From contig CANLAQ010000027.1 of NCBI GenBank assembly GCA_947488235.1, forward strand, positions 1 through 35,263: a DNA stretch of 35,263 nucleotides, given 5' to 3'. A program made the translations under genes and the position numbers. Shown here piece after piece: positions 24,148 through 35,000 of the stretch. The notes beneath the pieces were generated by a model. The model did not search any database and was not told the DNA's origin. It saw only the letters and a program-made list of their open reading frames with translations. The DNA comes from Flavobacteriales bacterium (GTDB lineage: Bacteria > Bacteroidota > Bacteroidia > Flavobacteriales_D > Crocinitomicaceae). Position 1 is the stretch's first letter; each line of letters starts with the position of its first letter.

Positions 24148-25185
24148 ATGAAAAACTTAAGTCGCTATCTCCCTTGGTCTATTAGAATTGCTGTTTCGGC
24201 ATTGTTCTTACTTTCTGCCATTGCTAAGTTATACCCAAACCCCTATTTTGCACTTTCAACTTTTGAAGCAAAACAATTAATTCCACTTGGATTTGATCAA
24301 TTTTATGCTTCTTATTTTTCAAGGATATTAATTGGTGTTGAATTGTCTTTGGGTATTCTATTGTTACTTCCTTTTTATCTAAAGAAAATTGTGATCCCAG
24401 CAACAATCTTAATGCTAATGGTTTTTATTGCACATCTGTCTATTTCAATTTTAAGCTCCGGTAATCAAGGTAATTGTGGGTGTTTCGGTGCTCTTTTACC
24501 GATGACTCCAGTGCAAGCTTTGATTAAAAATATAGTATCTGTTGCGCTATTAATTGTATTATTTAAAAAGTTGGAAGGGGATGACCGTCCCAAATTGATG
24601 CACTTACTTAATGTTGTATTGGCTTCAATACTTCTTATTTTTCTTATCGGTCCAATGAAATCGATTGCTACACAACCACAGCAAATAACTGAAATGCCAA
24701 ATGAAGTTGTCGCTCCTAAGGTTGTTGATACAACCGCAGCGCAAACGATAGAGGTGGTAAAAAAAGATTCTGTTCCAGTATACCTCGGTCCTAAAAAGAT
24801 AAAGTCTGGATTTTCTAATATTTTCCCAAATATCGATTCAGGAAAGAAAATATTGTGTTTCTTCGCTCCAAGCTGTGATCATTGTCGCGCAACGGCAAAG
24901 ACATTAACAGAAATGAAAAAAGCGAATAAAGATTTCCCTGCCATTCAAATTATATTCATGGATGAAGCGCCTGAAGAAATTCCTGATTTCTTTAAGTTCG
25001 CTGGCGCGGAGTATCCCAATTATGTGATGGATATTGTGACTTTCTGGAGTAAGCTTGGGAACAATAGAGATGTCCCTGGTGTTTTTTATTTATGGAATGG
25101 AAATTCACAAAAAATTTACCATGGGACTGAGGATCAAAAATTTAACGCTGCAGCGTTTAAAAAATTATTAGCCAAGGAATTTTAG
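24148..25185 (+). CDS. BT_3928-like protein: MauE/DoxX membrane domain plus thioredoxin-like domain
   Basis: The 345-residue protein has four to five membrane spans in the first ~180 residues (IRIAVSALFLLSAIAKLYPN opens a MauE/DoxX-like domain). The conserved GNCGCFG (about 109-115) sits at a membrane edge as in MauE and VKOR-like redox proteins. A linker rich in Val, Thr and Glu (about 185-220) leads to a thioredoxin-like domain with FFAPSCDHCRAT (CxxC, about 240) and a cis-Pro-like DVPGVFYLW. The joined CxC and CxxC pairs suggest electron passage across the inner membrane, with the thioredoxin part outside. The partner is unknown. It lies 26 nt ahead of tpiA. Confidence 0.82.
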   Translation: MKNLSRYLPWSIRIAVSALFLLSAIAKLYPNPYFALSTFEAKQLIPLGFDQFYASYFSRILIGVELSLGILLLLPFYLKKIVIPATILMLMVFIAHLSISILSSGNQGNCGCFGALLPMTPVQALIKNIVSVALLIVLFKKLEGDDRPKLMHLLNVVLASILLIFLIGPMKSIATQPQQITEMPNEVVAPKVVDTTAAQTIEVVKKDSVPVYLGPKKIKSGFSNIFPNIDSGKKILCFFAPSCDHCRATAKTLTEMKKANKDFPAIQIIFMDEAPEEIPDFFKFAGAEYPNYVMDIVTFWSKLGNNRDVPGVFYLWNGNSQKIYHGTEDQKFNAAAFKKLLAKEF

Positions 25186-25211
25186 TTCAAAGTAAAGCGC
25201 TATCTTTAACT

Positions 25212-25955
25212 ATGAAGAAAAAGTTTATAGGCGCCAATTGGAAAATGAATCTACTGCAACAGGAGATTCAAGTGCTTCTTGAGGAATTTGCTACAGTTTC
25301 CATTCAAGAAGAGGCACTTGAGTTTGTTATTTTCCCAAGCCAAATCTATTTGTCAGACTGCATTAATCGATCATCACTAACTTTTGGTGCCCAAGATTTT
25401 CATTCAGAAAACAATGGGGCATATACCGGTGCTGTATCAGTGGAACAAGTAAAAAGTGTTGGAGCAAGATGCGTACTTGTTGGTCATAGCGAAAGAAGAT
25501 CTGTTTTTCAAGAAACAAACGAATTAATAAAAGCTAAAGTTGATGCTGCTGTAAATGCTTCCATAGAGTTTGTTTTCTGTTGCGGTGAATCCTTGGAAGT
25601 TCGAGAAAATTCCGCGGAAAAGGAATTTGTTTTTAGACAATTAAAAGAAGGAATTTTACATCTTTCTGCAGAAAAAATAGCCACATGCATTATTGCTTAT
25701 GAACCTATCTGGGCAATAGGTACGGGAAAAGTCGCTGAACCGCATCAAATAGATACCATGCATACTTTCATTCGTGAAGTCCTTGTTCAACAATATGGTT
25801 CTAATGTAGCCAACGCTGTAAGAATTATTTATGGTGGTAGTTGCACTCCCTCCAATGCGAAGGAAATCTTTGCTTTAAATAATGTTGATGGCGGATTAAT
25901 TGGAGGGGCTTCTCTGAATTTTGAAAGTATGAACACTTTATTAAATTCATTTTAA
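25212..25955 (+). CDS. tpiA: Triosephosphate isomerase
   Basis: The 247 residues are standard for TIM. Catalytic and phosphate residues are all visible: IGANWKMNLL (Lys11), CVLVGHSERRSVF (catalytic His), IIAYEPIWAIGTGK (catalytic Glu and loop 6), RIIYGGSCTPSNA and VDGGLIGGASL (phosphate loops). It interconverts dihydroxyacetone phosphate and glyceraldehyde 3-phosphate in the cytoplasm. Its TAA stop shares the final A with the prmA ATG, so the two are translationally coupled. Confidence 0.98.
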   Translation: MKKKFIGANWKMNLLQQEIQVLLEEFATVSIQEEALEFVIFPSQIYLSDCINRSSLTFGAQDFHSENNGAYTGAVSVEQVKSVGARCVLVGHSERRSVFQETNELIKAKVDAAVNASIEFVFCCGESLEVRENSAEKEFVFRQLKEGILHLSAEKIATCIIAYEPIWAIGTGKVAEPHQIDTMHTFIREVLVQQYGSNVANAVRIIYGGSCTPSNAKEIFALNNVDGGLIGGASLNFESMNTLLNSF

Positions 25956-26797
25956 TGGAATATCTTGAATATCAATTTCACCCTGTTCCCTTTGAGCCTT
26001 GGAATGAAATCATTGTTGCATGTTTAGCTGAAATTGGTTTTGAAAGCTTTATGGAAGAGGAGCAATCTGTCAAAGCATATATTCAAACCAATCTATTGGA
26101 AGAAGAAGCATTAAATAATTTACTTCATAATTGGTCTAACATTGATGAATTAGAAATGCAATGGAGTCATCAGCGCATTGCCCAACAGAATTGGAATGCG
26201 AAATGGGAAGCTGATTTTGTACCTGTTTATATAGAAGATAAATTATCTATTGTTGCTCCTTTTCATGATGCAGCAGCGCGAAGAAATCGTGTTATTGAAA
26301 TAGAACCTAAAATGTCTTTTGGCACTGGACATCATCAAACAACTTATTTAGTTTGCCAAAAAATGTTTGATTTAGCTTTTGAAGATAAATTGGTCTTAGA
26401 TATGGGTACAGGGACTGGTGTTTTAGCAATTTTGGCGGAACAATTGGGCGCGCATAAAATAATTGCAATTGATATTGAGCCTTGGTCTATTGAAAATACG
26501 ATGTTAAACGCATCAAGAAATAATTGTGTTGTCATTGAAGGAATTGTTGGTGGCCTTGATGAAATTCCCGAATTAAAGTATGATTTTATTTTAGCGAATA
26601 TCAATAAAAATGTACTCAAAGCGCAGCTGCCTCGTTATGCGCAATTGTTGCCCAAGGATGGTCGTTTACTTTTAAGCGGATTTTTCAAGACTGATGTTCA
26701 TGAATTGGAAACGCTAGCAATTGAACTTGGATTTAATTTAGTTTCAGTAGAGGAAAAAGAAACTTGGGCATTAATGCATTTAAATAAATCAATATAA
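25955..26797 (+). CDS. prmA: Ribosomal protein L11 methyltransferase
   Basis: The 280-residue protein methylates lysines and the N-terminus of ribosomal protein L11. The N-terminal L11-binding part includes EIGFESFMEEE and QNWNAKWEADFVPVYI. The SAM-binding part has MSFGTGHHQTTYLV (the PrmA-specific FGTGxHxTT) and VLDMGTGTGVLAILAEQLGA. ILANINKNVLKAQLP is the NPPY-like active-site motif in its PrmA form (LANI). It overlaps tpiA and the following large gene by one base at each end (TAATG). Confidence 0.96.
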   Translation: MEYLEYQFHPVPFEPWNEIIVACLAEIGFESFMEEEQSVKAYIQTNLLEEEALNNLLHNWSNIDELEMQWSHQRIAQQNWNAKWEADFVPVYIEDKLSIVAPFHDAAARRNRVIEIEPKMSFGTGHHQTTYLVCQKMFDLAFEDKLVLDMGTGTGVLAILAEQLGAHKIIAIDIEPWSIENTMLNASRNNCVVIEGIVGGLDEIPELKYDFILANINKNVLKAQLPRYAQLLPKDGRLLLSGFFKTDVHELETLAIELGFNLVSVEEKETWALMHLNKSI

Positions 26798-29700
26798 TGA
26801 AGAAAATAATTAGTATTTCACTTTTTTGTTTTTCTGTTTTTTGCTTAAGTGCTCAAAATTTCACAAAAGATCGCGATAAGTTTATTAAAGAGACGCAGCG
26901 TCTTTTTATTGAAGCGTCAGAGCTTGAATTCGTTAAGGAAAAACTGCCTAAATTGGTTAGTTCAACTTCATTAAGTGATGCTCAGTTTAATAAAATGATT
27001 GATGGAGCCAATACTATTTATAAAAAACATTCCGATTATTTATTGTCTTGTCTCTATGTAAGAGCTTGTCTTTTTCAAGTTGAGAATAAATTTAATGGTT
27101 CCTTTAATTCCGAATGGAATCAGATTAATTCAAATTATTTAGATAAGGAATTAGAAGATTTTCAAAAGTTTATTCAATTCTCAGCTGATTTTTTTCAATT
27201 TAGGAGTATTACTTCGACCGATAATTTTCGTTGGACATTCACAGCAGGAAGTTTTGAATGGAATCAAGAAAAAGGGGTTAAATTATTCTGTAATTCAGGT
27301 AATTTAAGTTGTTTTTTATTAAATGATAGTGGAAAAAAGCAGGACAGTATTATCGTTAAAAATACAAGCGGAATTCTAGATTTAGAGGTACATAAATTTG
27401 TTGGTGCGCAGGGTACTGTTACATGGGAAAAAGTTGGATTTAATAAAGAGGAAACATTTGCGGAATTAAGAAAATATAAGGTAGATCTAAATAAATCCAT
27501 TTTAAAAGTAGACACGGTATCCCTTACTACGCCTTATTTCCAGACCCCAATCTTAGGTAAATTAACAGATAGATTTTCATCTGATTTGACGGATGATGAG
27601 GGTGCGCCTCAATTTAATTCATTTGAAAAGCGCCTTAAAATTAAATCATTAAGGGAGCATGTAGATTATGATGGGGGCTTCTCTTTGCAAGGCGCAAATT
27701 TTATTGGCAAAGGTGAACCAGAAAATCCAGCTAAATTGATTTTTAATTACAAACAAAACAAACTATTTGAAATTTCATCTTTAAATTTCTTAATGGATCC
27801 TACTCAAATTATTTCAAGAGACGCTAGATTAAAGATGCTTTATAAAAATGGAGATTCTTTGGTGGTCGATGAATGTTTATTCTATTTTGATGCATCTAAA
27901 AAATTACTAACGGCTACCTCTAAAAAAACAGGAGGCGTGGCTTTCCCATTCACTGATTATTTTTTAAAATTAAATGTTTACGCTCCTGTTTTGCAATGGA
28001 AATTGAATTCTCCACAACCATATTATACTTATGAAGTTGGAACAACGCAAGAACAAAAAGTGATAAACATAGAATCCATTAATTATTTTGATGAGCAATT
28101 GTTTGATAAATTAAAGGGTATGAGTAAAAACAATCCTTTAACTTCTATTGCAAATTATGTAGATAAAAATGGTTCATTATTTTTTTCTGAAGGTGAATTG
28201 GCCAATATAATGTCCGCTACTATTGAGACCAATAAATCTTTGATGTATGATTTAGTGAGCAAGGGTTTTTTGCAGTACGATGCGAATGAGAAAATGATTA
28301 CGGTAACTGATAAATTAGTCAGATTTGCAGCAGCCAAAAATGGTAAAAGTGATTATGATAATATTGCCTTTAAGTCAGATTTAAGGCCTAGAAATTTGGA
28401 CCCTCAGTTGACCAAAGAACAAATTGAAAGTAATCCTAATTTAAAGCAACGATCGCAAGAATATGATGCGATGAATTCAAGGTATAAATTTCAACCCTAT
28501 TTTGCCTTTATAGATATTGATAAACAACAAATGTTTGTTACAGGGACAGATTTTATTTCAATTTCAAATGTGCAAAAAACTGCAATTGAACCAGATTCAG
28601 GTCAGTTTATTGTTAAAGGAAATAGAGATATGCATTTTAAAGGTTGGCTCTCTTCAGGAAAATTTAGTGCGCAAGTGATTGATGCTGATTTTCGATATGC
28701 TGATTTTAAGTTTCAATTAAATGCTCTTGATTATGCAGTACTCAATGTAAGACCATTGAAGAAGGAAGATGGTGATAATTCGATTGAGATGTTGAGCTCG
28801 TTTAGTTATTTAAAAGGAGAATTGTTAATTGATCACCCAAGTTCACGATCTGGAAAAAGTAACCTAAATTCAACATTTCCTAAATTATTAATTCCAGGGA
28901 GTGCAAAAATCCTGTATAATGCGCCAGAAATCGTGAGAGGTGCTTACGATTCAAGTCGCTTCTTTTATCGATTAGATCCTTTTGAATTGGATAGTCTTGA
29001 TGATTTTAGTGAATTAGCACTCAATTTTAAGGGTGAATTAATTTCTGGTGGAATTTTCCCTCCAATTAAGGAATCTTTAAAAATAATGAATGATTATTCC
29101 TTTGGTTTTTCAACAATCGCGCCCGCTGGTGGACTTCCATTTTATGGCGATGCATCAAGGTATGAAAATAAAATTCTACTGTCCAATAATGGCTTGCAAG
29201 GGGCGGGGACTATAAATTTTATGAGTGCCTCTGCCATCTCAAAAAAATTAACATTTTTACCCGATTCTACCATAGGTGTTGCACAATTCACAAATATTGG
29301 AAGCGAGAAAGGAATCTCAGTTCCTCAGGTTTTTTCAGAAGCAGCATTTATTAGTTTCGTTCCCAAAAAGCAAGTTCTTAAGGCAAGTGCCTATAAAAAT
29401 GTAAATCTTGAAATGTTTGAAAATCAATGTCAATTGAATGGAACAGTATTACTTTCTAAGTCGGGAATGAATGGAATGGGTCAAATCTTATTTAATGATG
29501 CGGTCATGAATTCACGAAAGTATAATTTTACTTATTATGATATTTTATCAGATACCGCCTCTTTTGCCTTAAGAAATAAATATGTTACTGAAGGAGATGC
29601 TCCACTTGCTATTGAAACAGACGGAGTTAAATCCTTTGTTTCTTTTAAAGATCGCAAGGGAGAGTTTAATTCTTTCGGATCAAAGAGGATTAAATTCCCT

Positions 29701-31440
29701 GCCAATGTTTATTACTGTACCATGGATAAATTTTTCTGGTTTATGGATGGGGAAAGTGTTGATTTTGAAAAGAATCAAGCCAAAACAACAACATTTGAAG
29801 CCGGAGCAGATTTGAATGAACCTAATTTCTTCTCTATGGATGATCGTCAGGATTCTCTCCGATACCGCTCTTTAAGTGCCAAATATGATCTTAAGACACA
29901 GACCATCTTTTGTAATAAAGTTGAATATGTTCAGGTAGGAGATGCCAAAATATATCCGGACAGCATGAAAATAACCATACGCAAACAAGCCTATATGGAT
30001 CCTTTAAAAAATGCTGTTATTGTAGCCAATTATATTACAAAATATCATCGTTTTATAGAAGCAGATGTACAAATAAGTTCCCGAAAGAAGTATGAAGGAA
30101 TTTGTCGCTATCCTTATTATGATCGTGACAGTTTGCTCACAACTCTTTCTATGAAAAGTATTAAATATGAAGGTGTAGCCACCATTGCTGAAGGAGAAAT
30201 CGAGCAAAAAATGCAGTTCAAATTAAGTCCTGAATTTGATTATTATGGTAAAGTGAAAATTTCGGCTAGTAATCCTGGTTTATTTTGTGATGGTTCCACG
30301 CGTATAAATCATCAATGTCGTTCTTTTGACCGTTCGTGGTTGGCTTTTAAAGATACAGTGAATGCTAAAAATATCCAAATTCCAATAAGTGAACAACCTC
30401 TTAATGATAAAGGAAATCGTTTGGCAGTAGGATTTTTGTGGAAGGATGATGACAAAATGGATAGTGTTTTGGTTTATCCAGCCTTCTTATCTAAAATAGA
30501 AGGTAAAAATGATGCTGTAATTTTTCAGTCATCGGGTTATGTTCAATATAATCCTAAAGCGGAGGCATTTCAAATAGCGACAAAAGATATGTTGGACGGT
30601 ACAGTTAAAAATCAAAATATCTTAACTTTCTATACCAGTTCTTGTTCGCTTACTGGTATTGGTAAAATATCTATGGGAATTGATCTAGGCGAGGTAAAAG
30701 TAGAGTCCTTTGGAGATATCAATTATGACCCAATGGCTAAAAAAATTGGAATGAATTTGACAAGTAAATTTATTTTCCCACTTCAGAAAAATATCATGGA
30801 AGGTTTGGCCGCTTCGCTTAAGGAAGTTGAAAACCAAAAAGATGCAGATATTAATTCTAAAAATTACAATTTTAAAGAGGTGACAAAATATTGGTTGAAT
30901 AAAGAAGAGGAAAATGACTTTTATAAAGATTATGAAGAAGATAAACTGCGTAAAATGCCTGTTAATTTATCAGGAACTATGCTGATTTCAGGTTTGCATT
31001 ATGAGTTTTTTAGAATAAAAACTAAGTCTAATGAAACAGGTTTAGCAACAGGATTTGTAACTAAAAAATCAACCTTAAATGAGGAGGGAGAAGAACAAAT
31101 CGTAAAAAACAAAATCGTTTTAATTTCTTTGGAAGATAAACCAGTATTGAAGGAACTTGATATGAATATTATTCTTCATCAAACGAATTCAGATGCATCC
31201 AATCAAGGTTTAATGATGAAATGGACTAATGCTAACAATAAAGATTATTTAATTAATTATAAAATGGATAAAAAGGATGGGGAAATGCTGCTCTACGCAA
31301 AGGATGAGGCTTTCAACACATCGATTTCTGAGATCAAACCTGAAAAGAAAAAGTCGAAGAATTTTAAATTTGATTTGGCTGATGAGACCTCACTTAAATT
31401 AATTATTGTTAAATTCAATGATTATTTAAGATCAAAATGA
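26797..31440 (+). CDS. Very large exported protein of unknown function (1547 aa)
   Basis: I do not recognise a named family. The protein begins with a signal peptide (MKKIISISLFCFSVFCLSAQ), so it is exported. A helical N-terminal part (about 20-140) is followed by more than 1300 residues dominated by short strands. A loosely repeated pattern of GxGxixF with a following FxxD or FxPD appears near residues 794-830 (LQGAGTINF) and 885-915 (MNGMGQILF), with looser echoes near 1150-1180 and 1285-1300 (LTGIGKISMG). This suggests a long beta-solenoid or beta-jellyroll stack in the periplasm or outer membrane. It starts on the prmA stop (TAATG) and its TGA overlaps plsY (ATGA), so it is made together with an envelope-lipid enzyme. 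Confidence 0.85.
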   Translation: MKKIISISLFCFSVFCLSAQNFTKDRDKFIKETQRLFIEASELEFVKEKLPKLVSSTSLSDAQFNKMIDGANTIYKKHSDYLLSCLYVRACLFQVENKFNGSFNSEWNQINSNYLDKELEDFQKFIQFSADFFQFRSITSTDNFRWTFTAGSFEWNQEKGVKLFCNSGNLSCFLLNDSGKKQDSIIVKNTSGILDLEVHKFVGAQGTVTWEKVGFNKEETFAELRKYKVDLNKSILKVDTVSLTTPYFQTPILGKLTDRFSSDLTDDEGAPQFNSFEKRLKIKSLREHVDYDGGFSLQGANFIGKGEPENPAKLIFNYKQNKLFEISSLNFLMDPTQIISRDARLKMLYKNGDSLVVDECLFYFDASKKLLTATSKKTGGVAFPFTDYFLKLNVYAPVLQWKLNSPQPYYTYEVGTTQEQKVINIESINYFDEQLFDKLKGMSKNNPLTSIANYVDKNGSLFFSEGELANIMSATIETNKSLMYDLVSKGFLQYDANEKMITVTDKLVRFAAAKNGKSDYDNIAFKSDLRPRNLDPQLTKEQIESNPNLKQRSQEYDAMNSRYKFQPYFAFIDIDKQQMFVTGTDFISISNVQKTAIEPDSGQFIVKGNRDMHFKGWLSSGKFSAQVIDADFRYADFKFQLNALDYAVLNVRPLKKEDGDNSIEMLSSFSYLKGELLIDHPSSRSGKSNLNSTFPKLLIPGSAKILYNAPEIVRGAYDSSRFFYRLDPFELDSLDDFSELALNFKGELISGGIFPPIKESLKIMNDYSFGFSTIAPAGGLPFYGDASRYENKILLSNNGLQGAGTINFMSASAISKKLTFLPDSTIGVAQFTNIGSEKGISVPQVFSEAAFISFVPKKQVLKASAYKNVNLEMFENQCQLNGTVLLSKSGMNGMGQILFNDAVMNSRKYNFTYYDILSDTASFALRNKYVTEGDAPLAIETDGVKSFVSFKDRKGEFNSFGSKRIKFPANVYYCTMDKFFWFMDGESVDFEKNQAKTTTFEAGADLNEPNFFSMDDRQDSLRYRSLSAKYDLKTQTIFCNKVEYVQVGDAKIYPDSMKITIRKQAYMDPLKNAVIVANYITKYHRFIEADVQISSRKKYEGICRYPYYDRDSLLTTLSMKSIKYEGVATIAEGEIEQKMQFKLSPEFDYYGKVKISASNPGLFCDGSTRINHQCRSFDRSWLAFKDTVNAKNIQIPISEQPLNDKGNRLAVGFLWKDDDKMDSVLVYPAFLSKIEGKNDAVIFQSSGYVQYNPKAEAFQIATKDMLDGTVKNQNILTFYTSSCSLTGIGKISMGIDLGEVKVESFGDINYDPMAKKIGMNLTSKFIFPLQKNIMEGLAASLKEVENQKDADINSKNYNFKEVTKYWLNKEEENDFYKDYEEDKLRKMPVNLSGTMLISGLHYEFFRIKTKSNETGLATGFVTKKSTLNEEGEEQIVKNKIVLISLEDKPVLKELDMNIILHQTNSDASNQGLMMKWTNANNKDYLINYKMDKKDGEMLLYAKDEAFNTSISEIKPEKKKSKNFKFDLADETSLKLIIVKFNDYLRSK

Positions 31441-32069
31441 TATTATTAATTGGGGTTTGCATACTAGGATACTTAATTGGTTCAATTCCATCAGCTGTTT
31501 GGATAGGTAAATGGAGTAGTGGGGTTGATGTTCGCGACCATGGTTCAAAAAATGCAGGAGCCACCAATACCTTTCGCGTCTTGGGTAAAAAATGCGGATG
31601 GGCTGTTTTAACTGTTGATGTTTTAAAAGGTGTTTTAGCCGTTTCTATTCCTTTATTTTGTCACAAATATTTCCTTGGATACAAGGATGAAGCATTAATT
31701 TTACAATTATGCGCCTCTACAACCTGTATTTTGGGTCATATATTCCCCTTATTCGCTCAGTTTAGAGGCGGCAAAGGAGTTGCAACAGCTTTAGGAATTA
31801 CCCTTGGTTTAAATCCTATAGCAGCATCTATTAGCTTGTTAATTTTTCTTGTGATTTTTGTAATCTCCCGTTATGTTTCTTTAGGGGCTATTTCAGCATC
31901 ATTCTTTTATCCATTTATCAGCTTTTTTGTTGTTAAAGAAGATGCGAGAATAATGATAGTATTTACTATTATTCTTGGATTTTCAATAATTGTCGCCCAC
32001 CGAAAGAATATAAAACGGCTCCTAAATGGGGAAGAAAATCAAATGAACCTTTTGAAGAGAAAGGCGTAA
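31437..32069 (+). CDS. plsY: Glycerol-3-phosphate acyltransferase PlsY
   Basis: The 210-residue polytopic inner membrane protein adds an acyl group from acyl-phosphate to glycerol-3-phosphate, the first step of phospholipid synthesis. All three PlsY motifs are present: GYLIGSIPSAVWIGKW then GSKNAGATNTFRVLGKK (motif 1), LGHIFPLFAQFRGGKGVATA (motif 2) and the C-terminal IVAHRKNIKRLLNGEE (motif 3). Five to six spans are visible. Its ATG overlaps the stop of the large exported protein by 4 nt. The next gene begins 22 nt downstream. Confidence 0.96.
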   Translation: MILLIGVCILGYLIGSIPSAVWIGKWSSGVDVRDHGSKNAGATNTFRVLGKKCGWAVLTVDVLKGVLAVSIPLFCHKYFLGYKDEALILQLCASTTCILGHIFPLFAQFRGGKGVATALGITLGLNPIAASISLLIFLVIFVISRYVSLGAISASFFYPFISFFVVKEDARIMIVFTIILGFSIIVAHRKNIKRLLNGEENQMNLLKRKA

Positions 32070-32091
32070 TAATAGGTATTGGTTTTAATAG

Positions 32092-35000
32092 GTGAAAAAT
32101 AAATTCGTCAGCTTTTTAATTTTCTTAATCTTTTTGTTCTGTTTTTTACCGGACAACACTTCCTTATTCGCCCAAAATTTAGCGCAACTTCAGAAAAAAG
32201 CAGAGTCTAATTTAAAAGCATTAAATTATACTGCCGCTCAAGTTGAATACAGACAATTATTAGCACAAGATCCCAAATCGATAGACTTTAATTTTAAATA
32301 CGCTGTCTGTGTTTATTATTCAGATGAAAGGAATACAGCCAAAAAATATTTTGAATTTGCAGCTCAAAGTCCAGCCGCTCCATCGAGTGTAAATTATTAT
32401 TTGGGAAAACTAAATCATTTTGAATATAAATTTCAAAAAGCAATTTCCTATTATGAATTGTATCTTAAAAATACCCCTGATAAAAATAGAGAATTCGACG
32501 CGATTAAGGAAATTGAACGCTGTAAACAAGGTATCGTTTTATTAGAAAATCCCGTTTCCCTTCGTTTACGCTCCATGAAAAAATCGAGTATTCAAAATTT
32601 TTATCTAGAATATGTTTTTGAATCTCGCAAAGGTAGATTCTTTACAGATATTGCATTTCAGTCAAAAAACGACAAGAAATTCAATCATGTTCCTTTGTAT
32701 TATTTTGTCCGTGGTGAACAATATAAAATATTCTCAAGTTATGGGACGAATAATCAAAAAGATATTTATTTCAGTAAAAAAATAAGTTCTGATTCTTGGT
32801 CTACACCGACCAAAATATTAGGATCATTAAATACAGAAGCTAATGAAGACTTTCCTTTTTATGATGTAAAATCTTCAACTTTATATTTTTCTTCTGATGG
32901 TCATAATTCAATGGGAGGATTTGATGTATTCACCATTGATTTCGATCCTATAGAAAATACAAGTTCCAATTGTGAAAACCTTGATTTTCCCTATTCATCT
33001 ACCTCTGATGATTATTTATTTGTTCCTGATGACACACTGGATCAAGCGATTTTTGCATCCAATAGAAATTGTTCGAAAAATCAACTCCTGGTTTATTCTG
33101 TAATTAATACTCAATCTAAATCCACCATTCAACTGATTAAAGGGATTTTCGTAGATGCGGTGAATCCAAAGAATTTTAATGCTCAAATAAGTGCTATTGA
33201 TCAAGAGTCAAACATTACTTACGGACCCTATACGACAAATGAACTAGGAGCATATAATTTACTCCTACCTGGAGGAGGAGAATTTAAGTTTATCGTTACC
33301 GTTGAGGGTTCAAATCAGCAATTTGAAAATTTGGCTACAGTTCCTTTTGTTAATTCAAAACAAATTTTAAAACAAGAATTGCTATACCAAATTGTCTCAG
33401 CAGAGGAAGATGTTTTATTTCTAAATAAATTTAAGCCCTTTGATGCCAGTGAGGAAGATCAACTTAATGTGCTCACTGCAATGGCGTCATTTAATATCAA
33501 TCCGTCTTTAAAGTGCTCAAGAGAATTAAAATCAACTGAAAATACCACACAAAGTATTCTTAGCGCAATTGGAATCTCTGAAGCTGATGAAAATTTAGCG
33601 CTCGATCAATTGCAAGACGCACTTATTGATGTAGAATTACTGCCTGAAGAAATTGAAACTTCCATGGCTAAACTGGCAAATCTAAAGCAGTCTACCGCTA
33701 AAGATTTAAAGATTTTGGAGGATCAAATTGATTTAAAAGTCGAAAATTTGAATGCTGTAAAATCTGATAAATTAAGAGGAGTTCAAGAAAAGGAATTGTT
33801 AGCCTTGCAAAATCAACTGCTTGTAAAACAACAATCTATAATAGCTATTGATGCCATTGTAGCAGATTTCAACAAACAAAAAGAAGAAATTGTCGCAATA
33901 CAGTCAGATGAAAATTCAGCTAGCTTAGGAGCTCAATTGAAGGAATTAAGATTTAAAGAAAATGAAGATAGCCTAAAGAACTTTTTAAATATAAATCAAC
34001 AAAAAATTAAGGAATTAATTTCCCTTGTGTCTCCTGGAGCTGCAAGCGATAATGTAAACAGCAGTGAAGAACTTACCAATACAATAAAGGAATTAACGGA
34101 AACTATATCAGAAGATGAACAGCGATTAAAAAAAATAGAAGAACAAATACTTCTTGATTCTAAATCAACTGCTACACTTTCTAAAAAAGAATTACTGGTA
34201 GTCAATGAGAAAATTGAGTCGCTGAAAAATGAACAAAAAACGATTCAAGAATCTCTTAAAGTCAATAATAAAGAACTGTTTCTAGAAGAACAAAGAATTG
34301 AAGTGTTAAAACTTCAAAATGAAATCTCAAGTAATTTGGAGAAAATTGAAGTCCAAAAAGAACTTCTTGTTCCAACAGAAATTAATGTGGCAAAAGTGAA
34401 TTTTGAAAGTTTAATCGAAACACACGAAAATCAAATAAAAACACAAGCATCTATTGCACAACTAGAATTAGTAAAAGATCCTCTTATCTTACTACAAAAT
34501 CAAGAAGATTCTCTTCTGTCGCTCAACTCAAGTCAAGACCAATTAAAACAATTATTGTCTTTAAAAAATAAGGAAGAAGTTATTTTAAAAGATCGTCTAA
34601 GCTTAGCTGAAAAGGAAAACAACACAGATCTTGTCGAGGAAATTCAAGAGCAGTTGCAATTACTTGAAAACAATAAAATTAAAATTCAAAATTCATTACT
34701 GGAACTTGATGCTGTAAATCTGGCTAAAAATGAAACTCCAAGCAACACACAAACCAATAAGACCAGTGAAGAAGAACGATTGGCTGCGAATCCGGTGACA
34801 GAGGAACCAACTTCAAACAACACGCAAATCAATAAGACCAATGAAGAAGAGCGCTTGGCTACGAATCCGGTGATAGAGGAACCAACTTCAAATAATACGC
34901 AATCCAATAAGACCACTGAAGAAGAGCGCTTGGCTGCGAATCCGGTGATAGAGGAACCAACTTCAAATAATACGCAATCCAATAAGACCACTGAAGAAGA

